From Cyclospora cayetanensis (lineage: Eukaryota > Apicomplexa > Conoidasida > Eucoccidiorida > Eimeriidae), in the NCBI RefSeq assembly GCF_002999335.1, contig NW_020312765.1:62001-126000 (forward strand): a DNA stretch of 64,000 nt. Direction: 5' to 3'. Position numbers and translations under genes: made by a program. Shown one piece after another: positions 1 to 12,045 of this stretch (the stretch's first letter is position 1; each line of letters begins with the position of its first letter). The notes under the pieces were generated by a model. It was not told the origin of the DNA. It saw only the letters and a program-made list of their open reading frames with translations, and did not search any database.

Positions 1-3000
1 ATGAGAAAGATGATTTCAACACAAACGAGAGCTTTTGTAGCACAGCGGCAAAACTCCGCTGCGCGGCGGCTCCAGGGTGCCCTAGTGAGCAGGCCACCAT
101 CACCTCACAACCCCCACTCTACCTGCAGTCGAAATGAAATATTGATCTATCCCCGAAACCTTCCTTTCAAGCTGTTTGCAGGAAGAAATTCATTAACTGA
201 TGTTATTCTGAATGCAGTCAGAACCCGTAAGGAGCCTACCCAAACAGTCCACGTGCACACTCCACTGGAACACCACCTCACGGCATGAACAAACAAAGCG
301 CACAAGAAAACATTGAAATAGCACCATAATAGCCAGTCCTTTGATTTAAAGCTCATCATAGGCTTTTTATAATAGCCACTCAGCACAGCAACACCTGAAC
401 TCCCTCTTGCCACGTACCACCCGACCGCCTCCTCTACTCTGGGGGAAGAGAAGAAGACAAACCGGAAAGCAGCACTCCGTACCATCAATACTATGGATGT
501 CTAGAAGAACCAAATAGCTTGCAATGCCCAGCAAGGAGTCAAGAGGTCACGAAATACTCTGTAAAGTCCCGTGCGCTTTCTCAGCAGTGTAACGTTTTCA
601 TTTAGTGTCTGCACAACGTATAACGTTTCCACAGAGGCCACTGTGGGGCAAGACTTGGCTTTAGACTCGTCAAAAGTTTACTTGTCACTTGGTGAAAATT
701 CTCAAAAAGCGCACCTCTCACCTTCCCCTGCCCCCGCCCCCGAAGTTTCTGGCACACGGCCAGACACACAAGTAGGGTGCGCGCTGCTACACCCTTTAAC
801 ACCAAGCAATCACAGGTACTTGCACATTGCCCATAGTGGACATCAAAAGACAACCGCGTCTTCTTGTATTGAAGTAACGATGCTCTGAAATATGGGGATA
901 TACGAACACACCAACGGATTATCCAGTTCCTTACCAATCCTTTGGTGTGTATACAATGTAGTAGAAATTGCTCGAGTTCGACCTGCTACATCTTCCACTC
1001 CCCTTAAAGAATAGCCCGCCCTCGTGCTCCGTTTCTGTGCGTCTAAACCAACTACACTCAGTGTAGTGGACAATGCTACACTCAAGCAATATCCAGTAGA
1101 CTTCATATATTTAGAAAAAAAATTACTGTGAGCTGGTACGCGGCTTGTTAGTTTGTTCATTTTACTTATTGCAGAAAAACGCTAGCTCAGGATAAGAGGA
1201 TGGCATTGTATGCGCTTGTGCGCTAGCTGCTGTGCGCAGCTACCTGAAATATTTGGTGTGCGTAGAGGGTGGAGCGATTCTTACTCTAGTTGTACCTCTT
1301 CCCTCGTATGCGAATCCTGATGAATGCGGGCAGGAGACAGGCTCAATGCTTTTCTGCAATACACTGTGGATGGGCCTATGATATGCAGAGGCACTACTGA
1401 ACTAGTCTATATTCTGATTTCCTCTACATCTTTAAATTGTATCCTGTTGTCTTGTAGAACACACATTTGAGCCTTCCGACGACAACTAGCCATTGCGCCT
1501 CCCCGGTCATGCTAGTGGGGACCCTTGCCCGCTATTGGCTAGTGTATGTTTTTTGCCGTCGATGTCACTTTGGCGGATGAGAAGTTATTCGATTTTCTCA
1601 TGTACACAGGCTTCACGTTTCTGGGTGCCTGGCGATGGGGCAGGAACGCTTCCGCCGCTGAGCATGCAGTTGTTCTCACGGTACAAACAAGGAGCATGAA
1701 ACGGGTCAAATGTTGCGGCCTAACTATACGTATATACCTTTTACTACGCTAGTCATATTTAAACAAGAAAAAGCAAATTTTGAGTAGGTGAATTTTATTT
1801 TCCTACATCTTAGTCATTGGAGAGTAATGTTAGCTACATACTGGAAAGGGCAGCGTCTAGCTGTGAATACTCGGAGGTTTAGAGGGTCCAGAAACGCGCC
1901 ATCTCTCTCTTCCGTGGTATTGGAACTCTGAGGGGAGCAGACAAGGGGCATTGGGAGCCCTTCTGAAACCACTGAACAATTTTCTCTTAGGTTTGTATCA
2001 GGTCCAGAGCTAAGTGTCTCGTTGTGGAGACCTCTGATAGAGCTTTGCACACGACTCTGCGTCTTTTAGTATTTACCTACCGGTATTCTGTTATTGTATA
2101 CGACATATGGGCAGAAAACACAATTAGTCAATTTCGAAATAGTTATTAACGACGTAAAACTGGCGTGGTTTAGCGAGCTTGAGTGCAGCTTTGCCCACTA
2201 CAATAAGTCCAATTCCCCTCAAGCGGACACCTTCTGGGTATGTCTTCAGAGAGGAAGCACTTTCGAAGTAAATTTTAAAATCGTATTCTATGTTTCTTGG
2301 GTTAGGGGTTAATTAATTGTCTCGCTACGAAAGTTCAGCTGGAATTTTAACCAGACAACGTTCATATTCAAGCCACGGACCCCAAAAGCATGCACCGACA
2401 TTCAACGTAGTAGGTCAACATCTCACAGGATCTTTAACAGATTTGGATAGTGCAGCAGAGGCTGCATTACTGTATATTTTGTCATGGTACGCTCGATGGT
2501 GTAGCGTTGCCGGTTGCAAGGTAGGACGGTAGCTTTGAGACTTTCTACACACCTGGCACCGGATACTCAAGAAAAAACTAGAAATGCAATGCTGCCCTAG
2601 TCATTTCATTCTACTAAATATGTGAAATTGTGCCCAGATACCCTGAATTTAGCTACCTGCTCTCTACCAGTGTGCATGTAAATAACGCCCACTGGACATT
2701 GATTCATACCTAGATTATGCATACTACCCGTTCCCCTCTACTAAAACAATATCTCAAACGTTTCACAATATTTTAAAAGAAAGCTAACGCGTACTTAGTT
2801 TGTGTCGCTCCCCTCTACACCACCAAGTCTGAACAGCGCAACTTGGGGGGCTGGCACGCGGGTGCTTGTTGTTTAATAAGAATGATTAGAAGCCATGTGC
2901 GTGCACAGCCTTTATTTTCGGTTAAACTCACTTGTTAGCCGCCATTTTTGGCCTCAGATTCCCCTGCTTTCCTCATTTTCGACTTTTATTACACCAGCCA

Positions 3001-3277
3001 CCCCAATCCCTCTGCGCTCTCGCGGCCGACACCCCCCGCATGTACTAAAGTTGCTGAATCCTCTGTAGCGAACTCACTCATCGTGAAAAACACGCATGTG
3101 AGCTTCTTGAAAACTTGTTTTCGGTTGGTCGGCCGGCAACAGAGGAAGCGGTCTCGCAATTCGTACAACATTGCTGCAGCCGAGTGACGATTGTGAAAGA
3201 CGGAAACGGCGTCTGTAGCAGGAGAGGAGAATAAGCTGACTTACAGCTATATAGTAAGCCAGTAGAAGACGCATACG
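1..3277. other. No recognised gene
   Basis: The short open frames on both strands here resemble no family I know, and none shows a convincing chain of phase-compatible exons. Base composition looks like the other repeat-poor intergenic stretches of the window. The end nearest 3278 probably holds the promoter and 5' leader of the proteasome gene, but I see no motif I can name. Confidence 0.5.
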
Positions 3278-5389
3278 ATGGCGGGCTTAGGATCGGGATA
3301 CGATCTTTCTGTCTCAACTTTCTCTCCCGATGGCCGCGTCTTTCAGGTAAGGCTGAGCCCTCATTGCAGTCTCTGCATATTCAAAGCGAAGAGTTTTAAG
3401 CCTCTATTTAAGACTTCGTGGCTGGTAATTGGTCTGCGCGGGGAAGCGCAAGACCCTTGAGACACAAGCACAGCCTAGAGCTCGCTGGGCCTGGCGCTTA
3501 CATAGGTTTTTAGACATTTTATCAGATGCTAAGCAAGGGGATCCTCTGCTTGCATACGGCCTTCTTTTGAGAGGTATAACATGCTCGGTCATTCTTTGGG
3601 AGTATGTGTGACATGCATTTCACCGTTCCATCGTGTATTACCGTGGTATCTTGTTTTGCGGACCCTTGTGTTTTGCCTATTGGGTCTATGAGTAAGAAAA
3701 TATTCTGATTCATTTTCAGGTTGAGTACGCTGCCAAGGCAGTCGACAGCGCGGCTCTCTGTGTCGCCGCCGCCTGCAAGGGCGGCGTAGCCTTTGCAGTG
3801 GAGAAGCCAAAAGTATCTGCCATGCTTGCACAGGGGTCCAACAGGAGAATCTTCCCAGTCACGAAAGACATCGGTAGGGAGACTGTTCAAGTGCAACTGA
3901 CTCACCCGTTGTCTACTTCTGCGCGTGCTCCCACGCTTTCCGTTCAATTCTGTGTGCTTGCAAACTGCCACACCTGGCAGCACTGTTATGCGTTCCATCC
4001 ACTCCATGGTTCACATACGGGTCTGTAGACCAGCCTTGCCCCGCATGCTTCTCTGTGTTCGGGTCGGTCTTTTGGTGCGACTCTGCCGTATATGCGCCGT
4101 TCCCTCTGAGTCTTTCTCCGTTCGTTTAGGGCGGTATTGCGTGTTTTTCTGCCCTCTGCTTCGTATCAATTTGTTGTATGGCCTTCCTGTCTCATTCGAC
4201 TTCTGTTTTGTGTTCCCCGGCATGTGTCTTCTCTCGTTATGGCCTTTCCTTGCGTGCCTGTAATTTGCACCTCGACTCATTCCCTCCGTTTCCTCTTTGT
4301 TGCTCCGCCCCTCCAAATTTCCCATGAATTTGCGTTGCCCCTGAGTGGCAGTGTTCTTGTTCATTCATGGGTGCTGTGCTGTGGGCTCTGCTTGCTGGCC
4401 GTTGCTCTGTCTTCCGAGGTTTTGCACGCCTCAGTTCTGAAAGCTGAATGACTGAATTGAAAGCGCAAATAATGACTGAATTGAAAGTCTAGGTAATGGG
4501 GTTATTCCCTCTGTCGTATCGCTCCTTTATCTTCGGATTGGGCGTTTTCTTCAGGAATGGTAGTGGCGGGTTTGGTGCCTGATGGCCGCCAGTTGTGGCA
4601 CAGAGCCCGCGCTGAGGCGAGGGCATATTTGAAGGGTTATGGCGTTTCTATCCCTATTGGGGTCTTAGCTGAGCGACTTGCTCTCTTTATGCATGCATAC
4701 TCGCTGTATTGGCACGTCAGGCCTTTCGGGGCGACATGCATCTTAGGAGGGCTGCAGGCGGACCCCGTTACAGGCTTCAAGGAACTCAAGGGTAAGCGCG
4801 CATAGATATCCCATTGTGACACAGCTGTAGACATCAGCTGGACTCGCCACAACTCACAGTCCCTGTATCGTATGTACAAGGTACATTACACACAGAAAAG
4901 CAGTGTCAGCAATGAATTTGCATGAAGAACACTGTTATAAATTTCGTGCGAACACAGTTGAAGGAGCCGCCGATGGGCCCCGTGTTGCTCGCTGGTTACT
5001 TATCCGGACCTGGGAATAGGCTTACCGAAATTCTGTCTTGTCTTCGCTGTTGCTTTTTTTAATTCTCAGGGGAGGTTTACTCCATCGACCCTAGCGGTTG
5101 CTGTTCCCGCTACTGGGGCACTGCGGCCGGGCAGAATAGACCATCAGCAAAGACAGAGTTAGAGAAGCTGCCGCTATCTGAGCTGGACCCTGAGGGTTTA
5201 GGGGATGAGCTGGCACGCGTATTGCTAGTGCTGAGGGAGGAAGGGCAGTCAGAGGGAAAGACTGAGATAGAAATAGGGTCTCTTAGCATACAGGGTGGTC
5301 AAGCGGTCTTTGGGCTGTGGGACAGCGAGAGAGTGGCTGCTGCTGTTACAAAGGCCAAGCAAGCTATCGAGGCTATGGAAAGCGACTAG
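3278..5389 (+). CDS. PSMA3: Proteasome subunit alpha type-3 (alpha7)
   Basis: Model: join(3278..3346,3720..3873,4555..4791,5070..5389), four exons, 259 residues, close to the usual length of about 255. All junctions are GT-AG and the phases close (0, 1, 1). The N-terminal signature GSGYDLSVSTFSPDGRVFQ is the alpha-subunit signature that gates the 20S core. Exon 2 continues as VEYAAKAV; later come the EGSN-like block QGSNRRIF, the HAYSLYWHVRPFG block and YSIDPSGCCSRYWGTAAG, all typical of the alpha-3 type rather than other alpha subunits. Alpha subunits are structural: they form the outer rings of the 20S core and bind regulatory caps in cytosol and nucleus, and no catalytic threonine is expected or seen. 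The C-terminal tail is acidic, as in this family. An AATAAA lies at 5393-5398, just after the stop. The start is the ATG that begins the conserved block. Identification is firm. Confidence 0.95.
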
Positions 5390-7586
5390 AGCAATAAACT
5401 GACAGAGGACAGAGAACGGCGAGGAGGGAGAGGAACGACATGGACAACGTAAAAGTGTGCAATTACAACCCAACTAGCGACAACGAGGGCGCGTTGGTTG
5501 CTGTACCGCAAGTTTCAAAGGTCTTGTGCCTCATTCTGAGTCAGCAGCCTTGATAGAAGCGAGAGACAGCGCTCACGAGCCTTTTCAGGTTGCAGCTCTG
5601 GTTCGGGCAAAAAGGACGTATCGCCGCGCAAAACGCCGTAATAGCTGTCAATTTTCTGACTGAACTCAGGCGATCGTTAAACATATTTTGCTACGCAGCA
5701 TTTTAATATGCAAGGGTTCACGAGTAATGTTTCAATGCTCTGGGCGTATACTGAGAGTCTCGACACACGGTGATAGGTGTTGTGTGGTGCAATTTTAGGT
5801 TTTTAATAATCGAAACACAATAATATCTTCTATAGATGTTTTACGTTCATGCTTACTGATTCAGTGCGTAGCAGTCACATTATGCTTTATTATTATTGGC
5901 CCAGTAAACTAGAACGTTTGTCGTAGCCACCCTCCATTGCATGTTGTATAAACTCCTAATAGGAGGCAATGAGATCTGTGCCATATAGTGAACAGGGCAT
6001 ATAGCGAAGATGTGTAGCTTTAACTGATCTTTACTGACTGTGTATATCCTACGTCTGTAACTTTCCTCCTACGGTCTCCATATAAAAGCCCTTCTTCCCT
6101 GAGCGGTATGAAAGCAAAGGTTTTATGTGACTCGTCCACCGAGCTATGCTCTCCTTGCCTTTGCCTTATGAAGTTTTCGTGTCGAAGAAGAAAGGCGGCT
6201 ATGGTAGGCATTGTTGAATCCTCGCAGTGCCCCAAGTTTTATAACCCAGTTGCCCTCAGAGAGGTAGTATGGAAGAGCTGCGTTCTTTCTTATGTAGAGC
6301 ATGCCAACGCTGCCTTGCAACATTTGGCGCATGCGAGGTGAAACGCTGAACCATGTAACGGGCCAAAACACACGTAGGCACCTTCTACTCGTATTGAAGC
6401 GAGGCCTAGTAAAAATTCAGCAATTGAATTATCTGCTCGTACAGATTTTTTACTGAGGAGTACAGTTATCCCAATCCAAGAAGAAGCAATGTTGTGAGAA
6501 TGTGTTCTGGATGCTATGCGCAGCTAGCTATCAATGCTCGGAGTGCTAAGAAGGTGAAGCTACGCATGCGTATATGCATACATACATACATGCATGTGTA
6601 CGTTCTATGCACCTGAACTGCGGTTTTCCAGGCGATATTGTTACATTGCTACAAATGTAGCAGAGATATTGAAAGGGTGCAATCATTCGCAAATAAAGAT
6701 AAGTATGCCTACTTTTTTGTCATGGGAAACATAACAACCTTGCAGTCTTGCCAAACATCTACACCGGCGTTGACTCTTAGCCGTTAAACACATTTGTGGG
6801 TATATCTTACTCTCCAAATGAAGCGGACACACCTTATATCTTAAAATGTGGCAAAATTAAAGACGATAACAGAAAGAATGTAATAAGAGTCAATTTCCAG
6901 CAATGTAATTGTAGCCGCAGCCTGCGAGGCCCGCCGGACGGACCGGTCGTTGTGCCTCGATCTTCTGGATAGTGGAAGATGGCAACTCACCCCCTGCAAA
7001 CAGCCTATTTTATGTCTTAAAATAATCTGTTTAGAGTCGAAAACTTTCACTAGCGCCCCAATCTTTCTGTACTGCTGCCTTTCGCTGTCGCTATGCCAGT
7101 CGGCGTGGCCGCTACAAGGCAACAAAGCACTAGACAAGATCAAGAAATGCAATGTCCAAAGTCTCACGGCATTCGAGCCACTGCTTGTATCTGCACAATA
7201 CGGGCATCTCATTAGGCGCTCCTGCCACCTTTTGAGCACTTCTAGAACATGGTCCTGATGCAGCCGTAGCAATAGGATACCTTGTTGCGGGCAAACAGAA
7301 GACACAGCACATGTGCGGAATATTCATGGCAGCTGTGTCTGCATTTCATGAGGCAGCAGCATCAAATAGCTCTGAGCAGCAGCGGCCGAGGCATCCAGAG
7401 GGACTGCGGCCTATGCTTCGCATCGCTGCAGCTCTTTCAGCAGTCTCTAGCGGGCTTCTTTAGGGCGCATTTCCAGCAAAAGAGTGACCTTGAGGAATTC
7501 TCCAAGGTCGTACCATGACTGCGTAATGAAACGTGTCATGTACACAGAAGGACTCTCATCAGCATGGATATGGTATCCTTGGCGTA
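5390..7586. other. Intergenic region, no firm gene
   Basis: An AATAAA at 5393-5398 may be the poly(A) signal of the proteasome gene. The rest has only short frames. A minus-strand frame at 6841-7305 contains a protein-like stretch (QDHVLEVLKRWQERL) followed by a CPYC motif, but I could not link it to other exons or to a family. A few tens of bases around 6563-6600 are an ATGCAT/ACATACAT-rich simple repeat. Confidence 0.4.
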
Positions 7587-10500
7587 ATGCCTACTGCTGG
7601 CGGGGATCCCCCACCGAGCTTTGCAGCTGCTGCCGCTGCAGCAGCCGCTGCCGCTACGGAACTGCTAGAGCTAGAACAGCAGCGACTTGCTTGTCTGCAG
7701 CAAGCAGCACAAGATGAAGCGAGAGACTCGGGGGAGGAGGCCGAGGTAGCTGCTGCCGCTGCAGCATCAGAGGCATCCGAACTGCTGCTGCTCTTGCAGG
7801 AGAAGGAAACGCAACTTTTACTGCAGTCACACGAGCTAGAGGTAAGATACTCTGATTCAAGGAACAACATCTACTGGCGCGGCTTGTACACTGGGCTGTC
7901 CCTTCCCCCGCTGCAGCCGCCTCAGCGTTTCTTCGAACAGCTAGGTGCTTTGCTTGATACTAAGTTTGTCGCTTCTGAACTTGCAGCGTCCTTTGTGGCT
8001 GCAGCAGCTACGCCAGGATTTCGAAGAGCTAAACGATGACTATGATCGATGCCAGCGGGAGCACGAGACGCACAAGCAGCATCAACGCCAGAAACAACAG
8101 GAGCTCTACGAGCAACAGGTTGCGCTGCAGCAACAGCAGCAGCTTTTTGAGATTCAGCAGCAAAAGGCGCAGGAAGAACAAGAGCAGCAGCGGCTTTTGC
8201 TGAATAATGAACGGGACAGTGTGGCCCAAATGAAGGTCGAGCTGTTTCAGCAGGAGGAGCGGCTGCGTCAGCGGCAGCACCTGCAGCAGCAAGAAATTGA
8301 AGAGCGCCTGCAGTGTATGCGTGAAGAATTAGAAGTCAGAGAGCAGCAGTTGGTGAAGGAGGAGGAGTTAATGCAGATGAAGCACCTTCAACAGCAGCAA
8401 AAGCTCGAAGCACACCGGGATCTCTTGCTGAACCTTCAGCAGAAGCTGCGTATTCAAAAGACTCGGTTGCAGGAGCAACAGAAGCAGCAGCTGCTGCTGA
8501 AGCGCAAACTGACGCAGAAGCAGCGGGAACTAGAATGCAGTCATGACAAAAAAGAGCAGCCGGAAAAAAGCGCGAAAGAGTTTCTACAGAAACTGTTGCT
8601 AAAACTAGAGCAGGCAACACAGGATCCTCCAGAGCAGCAGGAGCGAGAGCCCGATGAATTTCTTGCTGCCTCTAATCAAACCGCCGAAGGGGGATCTTAT
8701 AGTTTAGGCTTAGAAGACAGAGGGCAGGAAAAGCATCACCAGGAGGCTGCCCAGCAGCTTTTAGATTTAGCTAGCATGCTTGAGCAGCAGCGCAATGATG
8801 CGCGTGAAAGCTGCCGTAACCTACAGCTAGAGCTAAATGATATGCGGGCCTTTCAAAGGACAGCAGATGAGCGGGCAGAGTTGCTGCTGCGGCAGGTGCA
8901 GCAGCTGGAGAGGCAGGTCGAGCACGCTAAGCAGCAGCAGCAACAACAGCAGCAGCGCCTACAGCAGGGCAACGCCATGCTTCATAAGCGCAAAGCCCGT
9001 GTCGAAGAGCTTCAGCAAGTTATTCGCTGCCTTCGAAGAGATTTACAATTAGCAGTAGAGCAGCACAAGCATCACCAGCAGCTGTTGCAGAAGCACTGTG
9101 GAGAGGTAGCCAAACACCTCCTGAAATACCAAAACGAGCAACAGGAGCAGATGCGCCAGCAACAGCAGTGTCACGACAAGCAACAGCAGCAGTTGTATGA
9201 AGATCTTAGCAGGATGGGAAAACAAAATAAAGAGCTGAAGCAACAGATCGCGGAAAAAGATGAACAGCTGCTGCAGCAGGAAGAGCAGCTGCAGCACCAA
9301 CGGCATGAGGAAGAGAAATGCAAGCACCTACGTGATGACCTGAAGCGGAGCGAGCAGCAGTGTGAAGAGCTGAGGAGCCACTTGAGCGCTAAAGAAAGAA
9401 CTCTTATGCAGCAGCGGCAGTTGCAACAAAACCAGCAGCAACTTGTACAGCAGTTGCGCGAAGACCTTCAGAATAGCGTGCAGCACAGCAAAGACCTCGA
9501 ATTAGAGCTACAGCTAAGGGAGGCAGATCTGAAACAGCAGCAACAGCAGTGGTATCAGGATAGAAAAGATCTGGAATACCAGAAGCAGCAGAACAAACTG
9601 GTTCAAGGCACTCACCAGCGCGACGAGGTGCAGAAACAGATTCTTGCACAGCAGCAGCAACAAGAGGGCCATGCAGGACACCAGGAGGCGCAGAAGCCAG
9701 AACCGGATGAACCGCCGCAGCAACAACAATGCAGAAGGGCGCGACGGTGTCAACTTGTGCAGCAGAGGATCGAGCATCAAGGCAAGGAGATGCAGCAGCA
9801 ACGAGAAGCTGAAAAACAACAAAGCTTTTCGGAGGAAAAATGTGAGAGTGTGCGGGAAGAACAAAATGATGAGAAAAACGCACAACAGCGGCAGTCTCAA
9901 GGCGAGCACCCACACCTGCATGAAGAACTTTGGCAGCGTGAGCAGCAGCTACAAGAAGAGCTGTCAAAATATATGCAGCTCTACAAGCAGCTACAACAGC
10001 AGCATGAGCAACAACAAGAGAAATACGAGCAACAAAAAAGGCTCCTCCACTGGCATGAGCAGCAACAACAGCAATATCAGCAGCAAAAGCACGAGCAGGA
10101 GCTGCTGCAGGCCGAGCTAGACCGCAGCATGCAGAAAGATGCTCAAGTGCAGGAAGAACTAAAAAACAAAGAGCAGCAGATTTTGCTTCTGCAACAGCAG
10201 CAAACTCATCATACAGCTGAAAGCCACAAACAGCAGCAACAGTTACAGGAAGACTTACTGCAGTGTACAATGCAACGCGACGAACTACAGAAGCGTCTTA
10301 ACGACAAGGCCCAGATGCTGCAACAACAGGTTCAGCAACTGCAGATGCATAAGGCTCGTGCAGATTTGCTACACCAGCAAAAGGAGAAGCTACAGCAAGA
10401 ACTGTTGACGTCTACACAGAAACTCGAAGGTCTGCAGCACCAACAACAGGAACACTTACAGCTCTACCAGCAACAGCAGCGGGAATTAGAGACCCTTAGG

Positions 10501-11184
10501 CAACAGTTGCAGGTGCCACTTTCCTTGAAGCAGGAGCCAATTCTCCAGCAGCAGACGCAGACACAGAAAGCACTGATATCTCCTAATGAAGGGCGCTACC
10601 GACGACTGCAGGAGCGCAAGGCCCTGTACAATAAATGCTGCGAGCTAAAAGAGCAATCTGCTGACCTACGGCTTCATGTGCACCACCATCAACAACGGCA
10701 GCTAGCTTGCGGATCTTGTCGTCTTCCATGTAGCAACAATTGTGCGGAGCAGCGTCTCAGACGCGAGAATTCTGTTTCTGCTGCAAATTGCAAAACCAGC
10801 TCGTTCAAGGAAAGAGAAAGTGGGCCTTTCGGTTCCTGGAGCAACCAGAAAACTGGTACAGATCCGCGGCAGCCTAGGCAACTCCAGCAGCAATTGCAGC
10901 AGGCACAGAGGCAGCCTCAGGGCGCCTGCCGCTGCTGCAGCAAGGTCAAGGTAGACACCAGCCCTTCGTCCTATTGTATCACAACATCTAGTTTGGACTC
11001 CAAATGCAAGTGCACAAAAAAGCAACTTGGGAGCAGCAGTAGCAAAAGCGGCAGCTGCGGCAACAACTGCGTCGATTTTGAATGGTTCCTAGTGTCTTAT
11101 GCCGAAGTGCCAGGAAGGCAGAACACAAGTCTGCAAGGCCCCTGGACTGCAAAAGACGTGAGGAAACTCTGGTTTTTAGATTGA
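7587..11184 (+). CDS. Alanine/glutamine-rich coiled-coil protein
   Basis: Model: join(7587..7841,7987..11184), 1150 residues, one phase-0 intron (GAG|GTAAGA ... TTGCAG|CGT). The ATG at 7587 is the first in frame after a stop at 7527. Exon 1 encodes a poly-Ala run (GCx repeats, about residues 11-22) followed by Leu/Glu-rich heptads. Exon 2 is about 800 residues of Gln/Glu/Leu-rich sequence with heptad-like spacing and many short Gln runs written as CAG/CAA, so a long coiled coil is expected. The last 150 residues change character: Cys, Ser and Arg-rich with few Gln. Either the coiled coil ends in a different domain or the true gene splices out before 10700. No catalytic domain, signal peptide or membrane segment is visible. 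Coccidian genomes are rich in such homopolymer-bearing proteins. A structural or centrosome-like role is possible but only inferred; composition makes homology calls unreliable. Confidence 0.75.
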
Positions 11185-12045
11185 AGCACATGTTCATCCT
11201 GCGTTTTTCTATCATTTTTTTGCGTCATCTGCATCTGGCTGCCTAGATTCGTTGAAATGTATGTAACAGCAAGTGTCTCTGCAAATACAGACCCCAACCG
11301 TAAAGTCAACAACCATGGTTCCACAAACAAAAAAAGTTGCTATACGAATTCGATCTTCGCGCCGCGGCAGGCCAAGTACTGCGGATTCACTGAGAGAACT
11401 GCTGCCATAGATGCGTAGACGCGAAAAAGGTGCCGTCAAAGCGCCCTTTGTACGTAACATATTCACTTAATCCCTCAAGGCCCGTCTACGGTAGGCATCT
11501 CTCCTGTAGGAGTTTCGCAGATGCTTGGGTTTCCTTAGCGTCAGTGCGGCAGTACATATAGCTTAAGAGCAAAACAACTCACGGGTCGATAACTATCATA
11601 GGCGTAAAAACTAATCCTACGCGGCACTTTTCGAAGGTCCCAGGGATTCCTGACACAATGAGCGGAGGTAATGTTCCCTTATTAGACGTGCTACTAACGT
11701 ATGTGCCCGTATATGTTCCTTTAAAACCTCAAATAGACTCCGGAAAGGCTCTAATGGCTTTTGCCAAGGTGAGCGACAGGCTGGGCAAGCCTGGAAAATG
11801 CTTGTTTTGCTTGGGTGTTCTGAATGCACACAAGCTCTTCAAACCCGAAGACCCCGATTACTCAGCAGTACACTGAATGCAGCACAAATATTGTATCGAT
11901 TTCACATTGCACTGCAGTCGCGATTTCCTAACAGGACAACTGCCACGACGCCGGACTGAGTTGGGGTCCTCAAAGCCTAGACAGCTACGGCGCACTCTGG
12001 TAACCTCGGGGCGCCTCGGGACCCGAATGCCTTTGATTAAATTGC
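11185..12045. other. Intergenic between convergent genes
   Basis: This lies between the 3' ends of the Gln-rich gene (+) and the PDI-like gene (-), so both 3' untranslated regions should fall here. A 72-codon ATG frame (11658-11876, +) has no recognisable similarity and is listed only because it starts with a true ATG. Confidence 0.4.

Noticed and set aside
9404..10270. 288-codon minus-strand Ala/Val/Leu-rich frame
   Set aside because: It is the antisense of CAG-rich coding sequence, which is open because CTG/TGC/GCT contain no stops.
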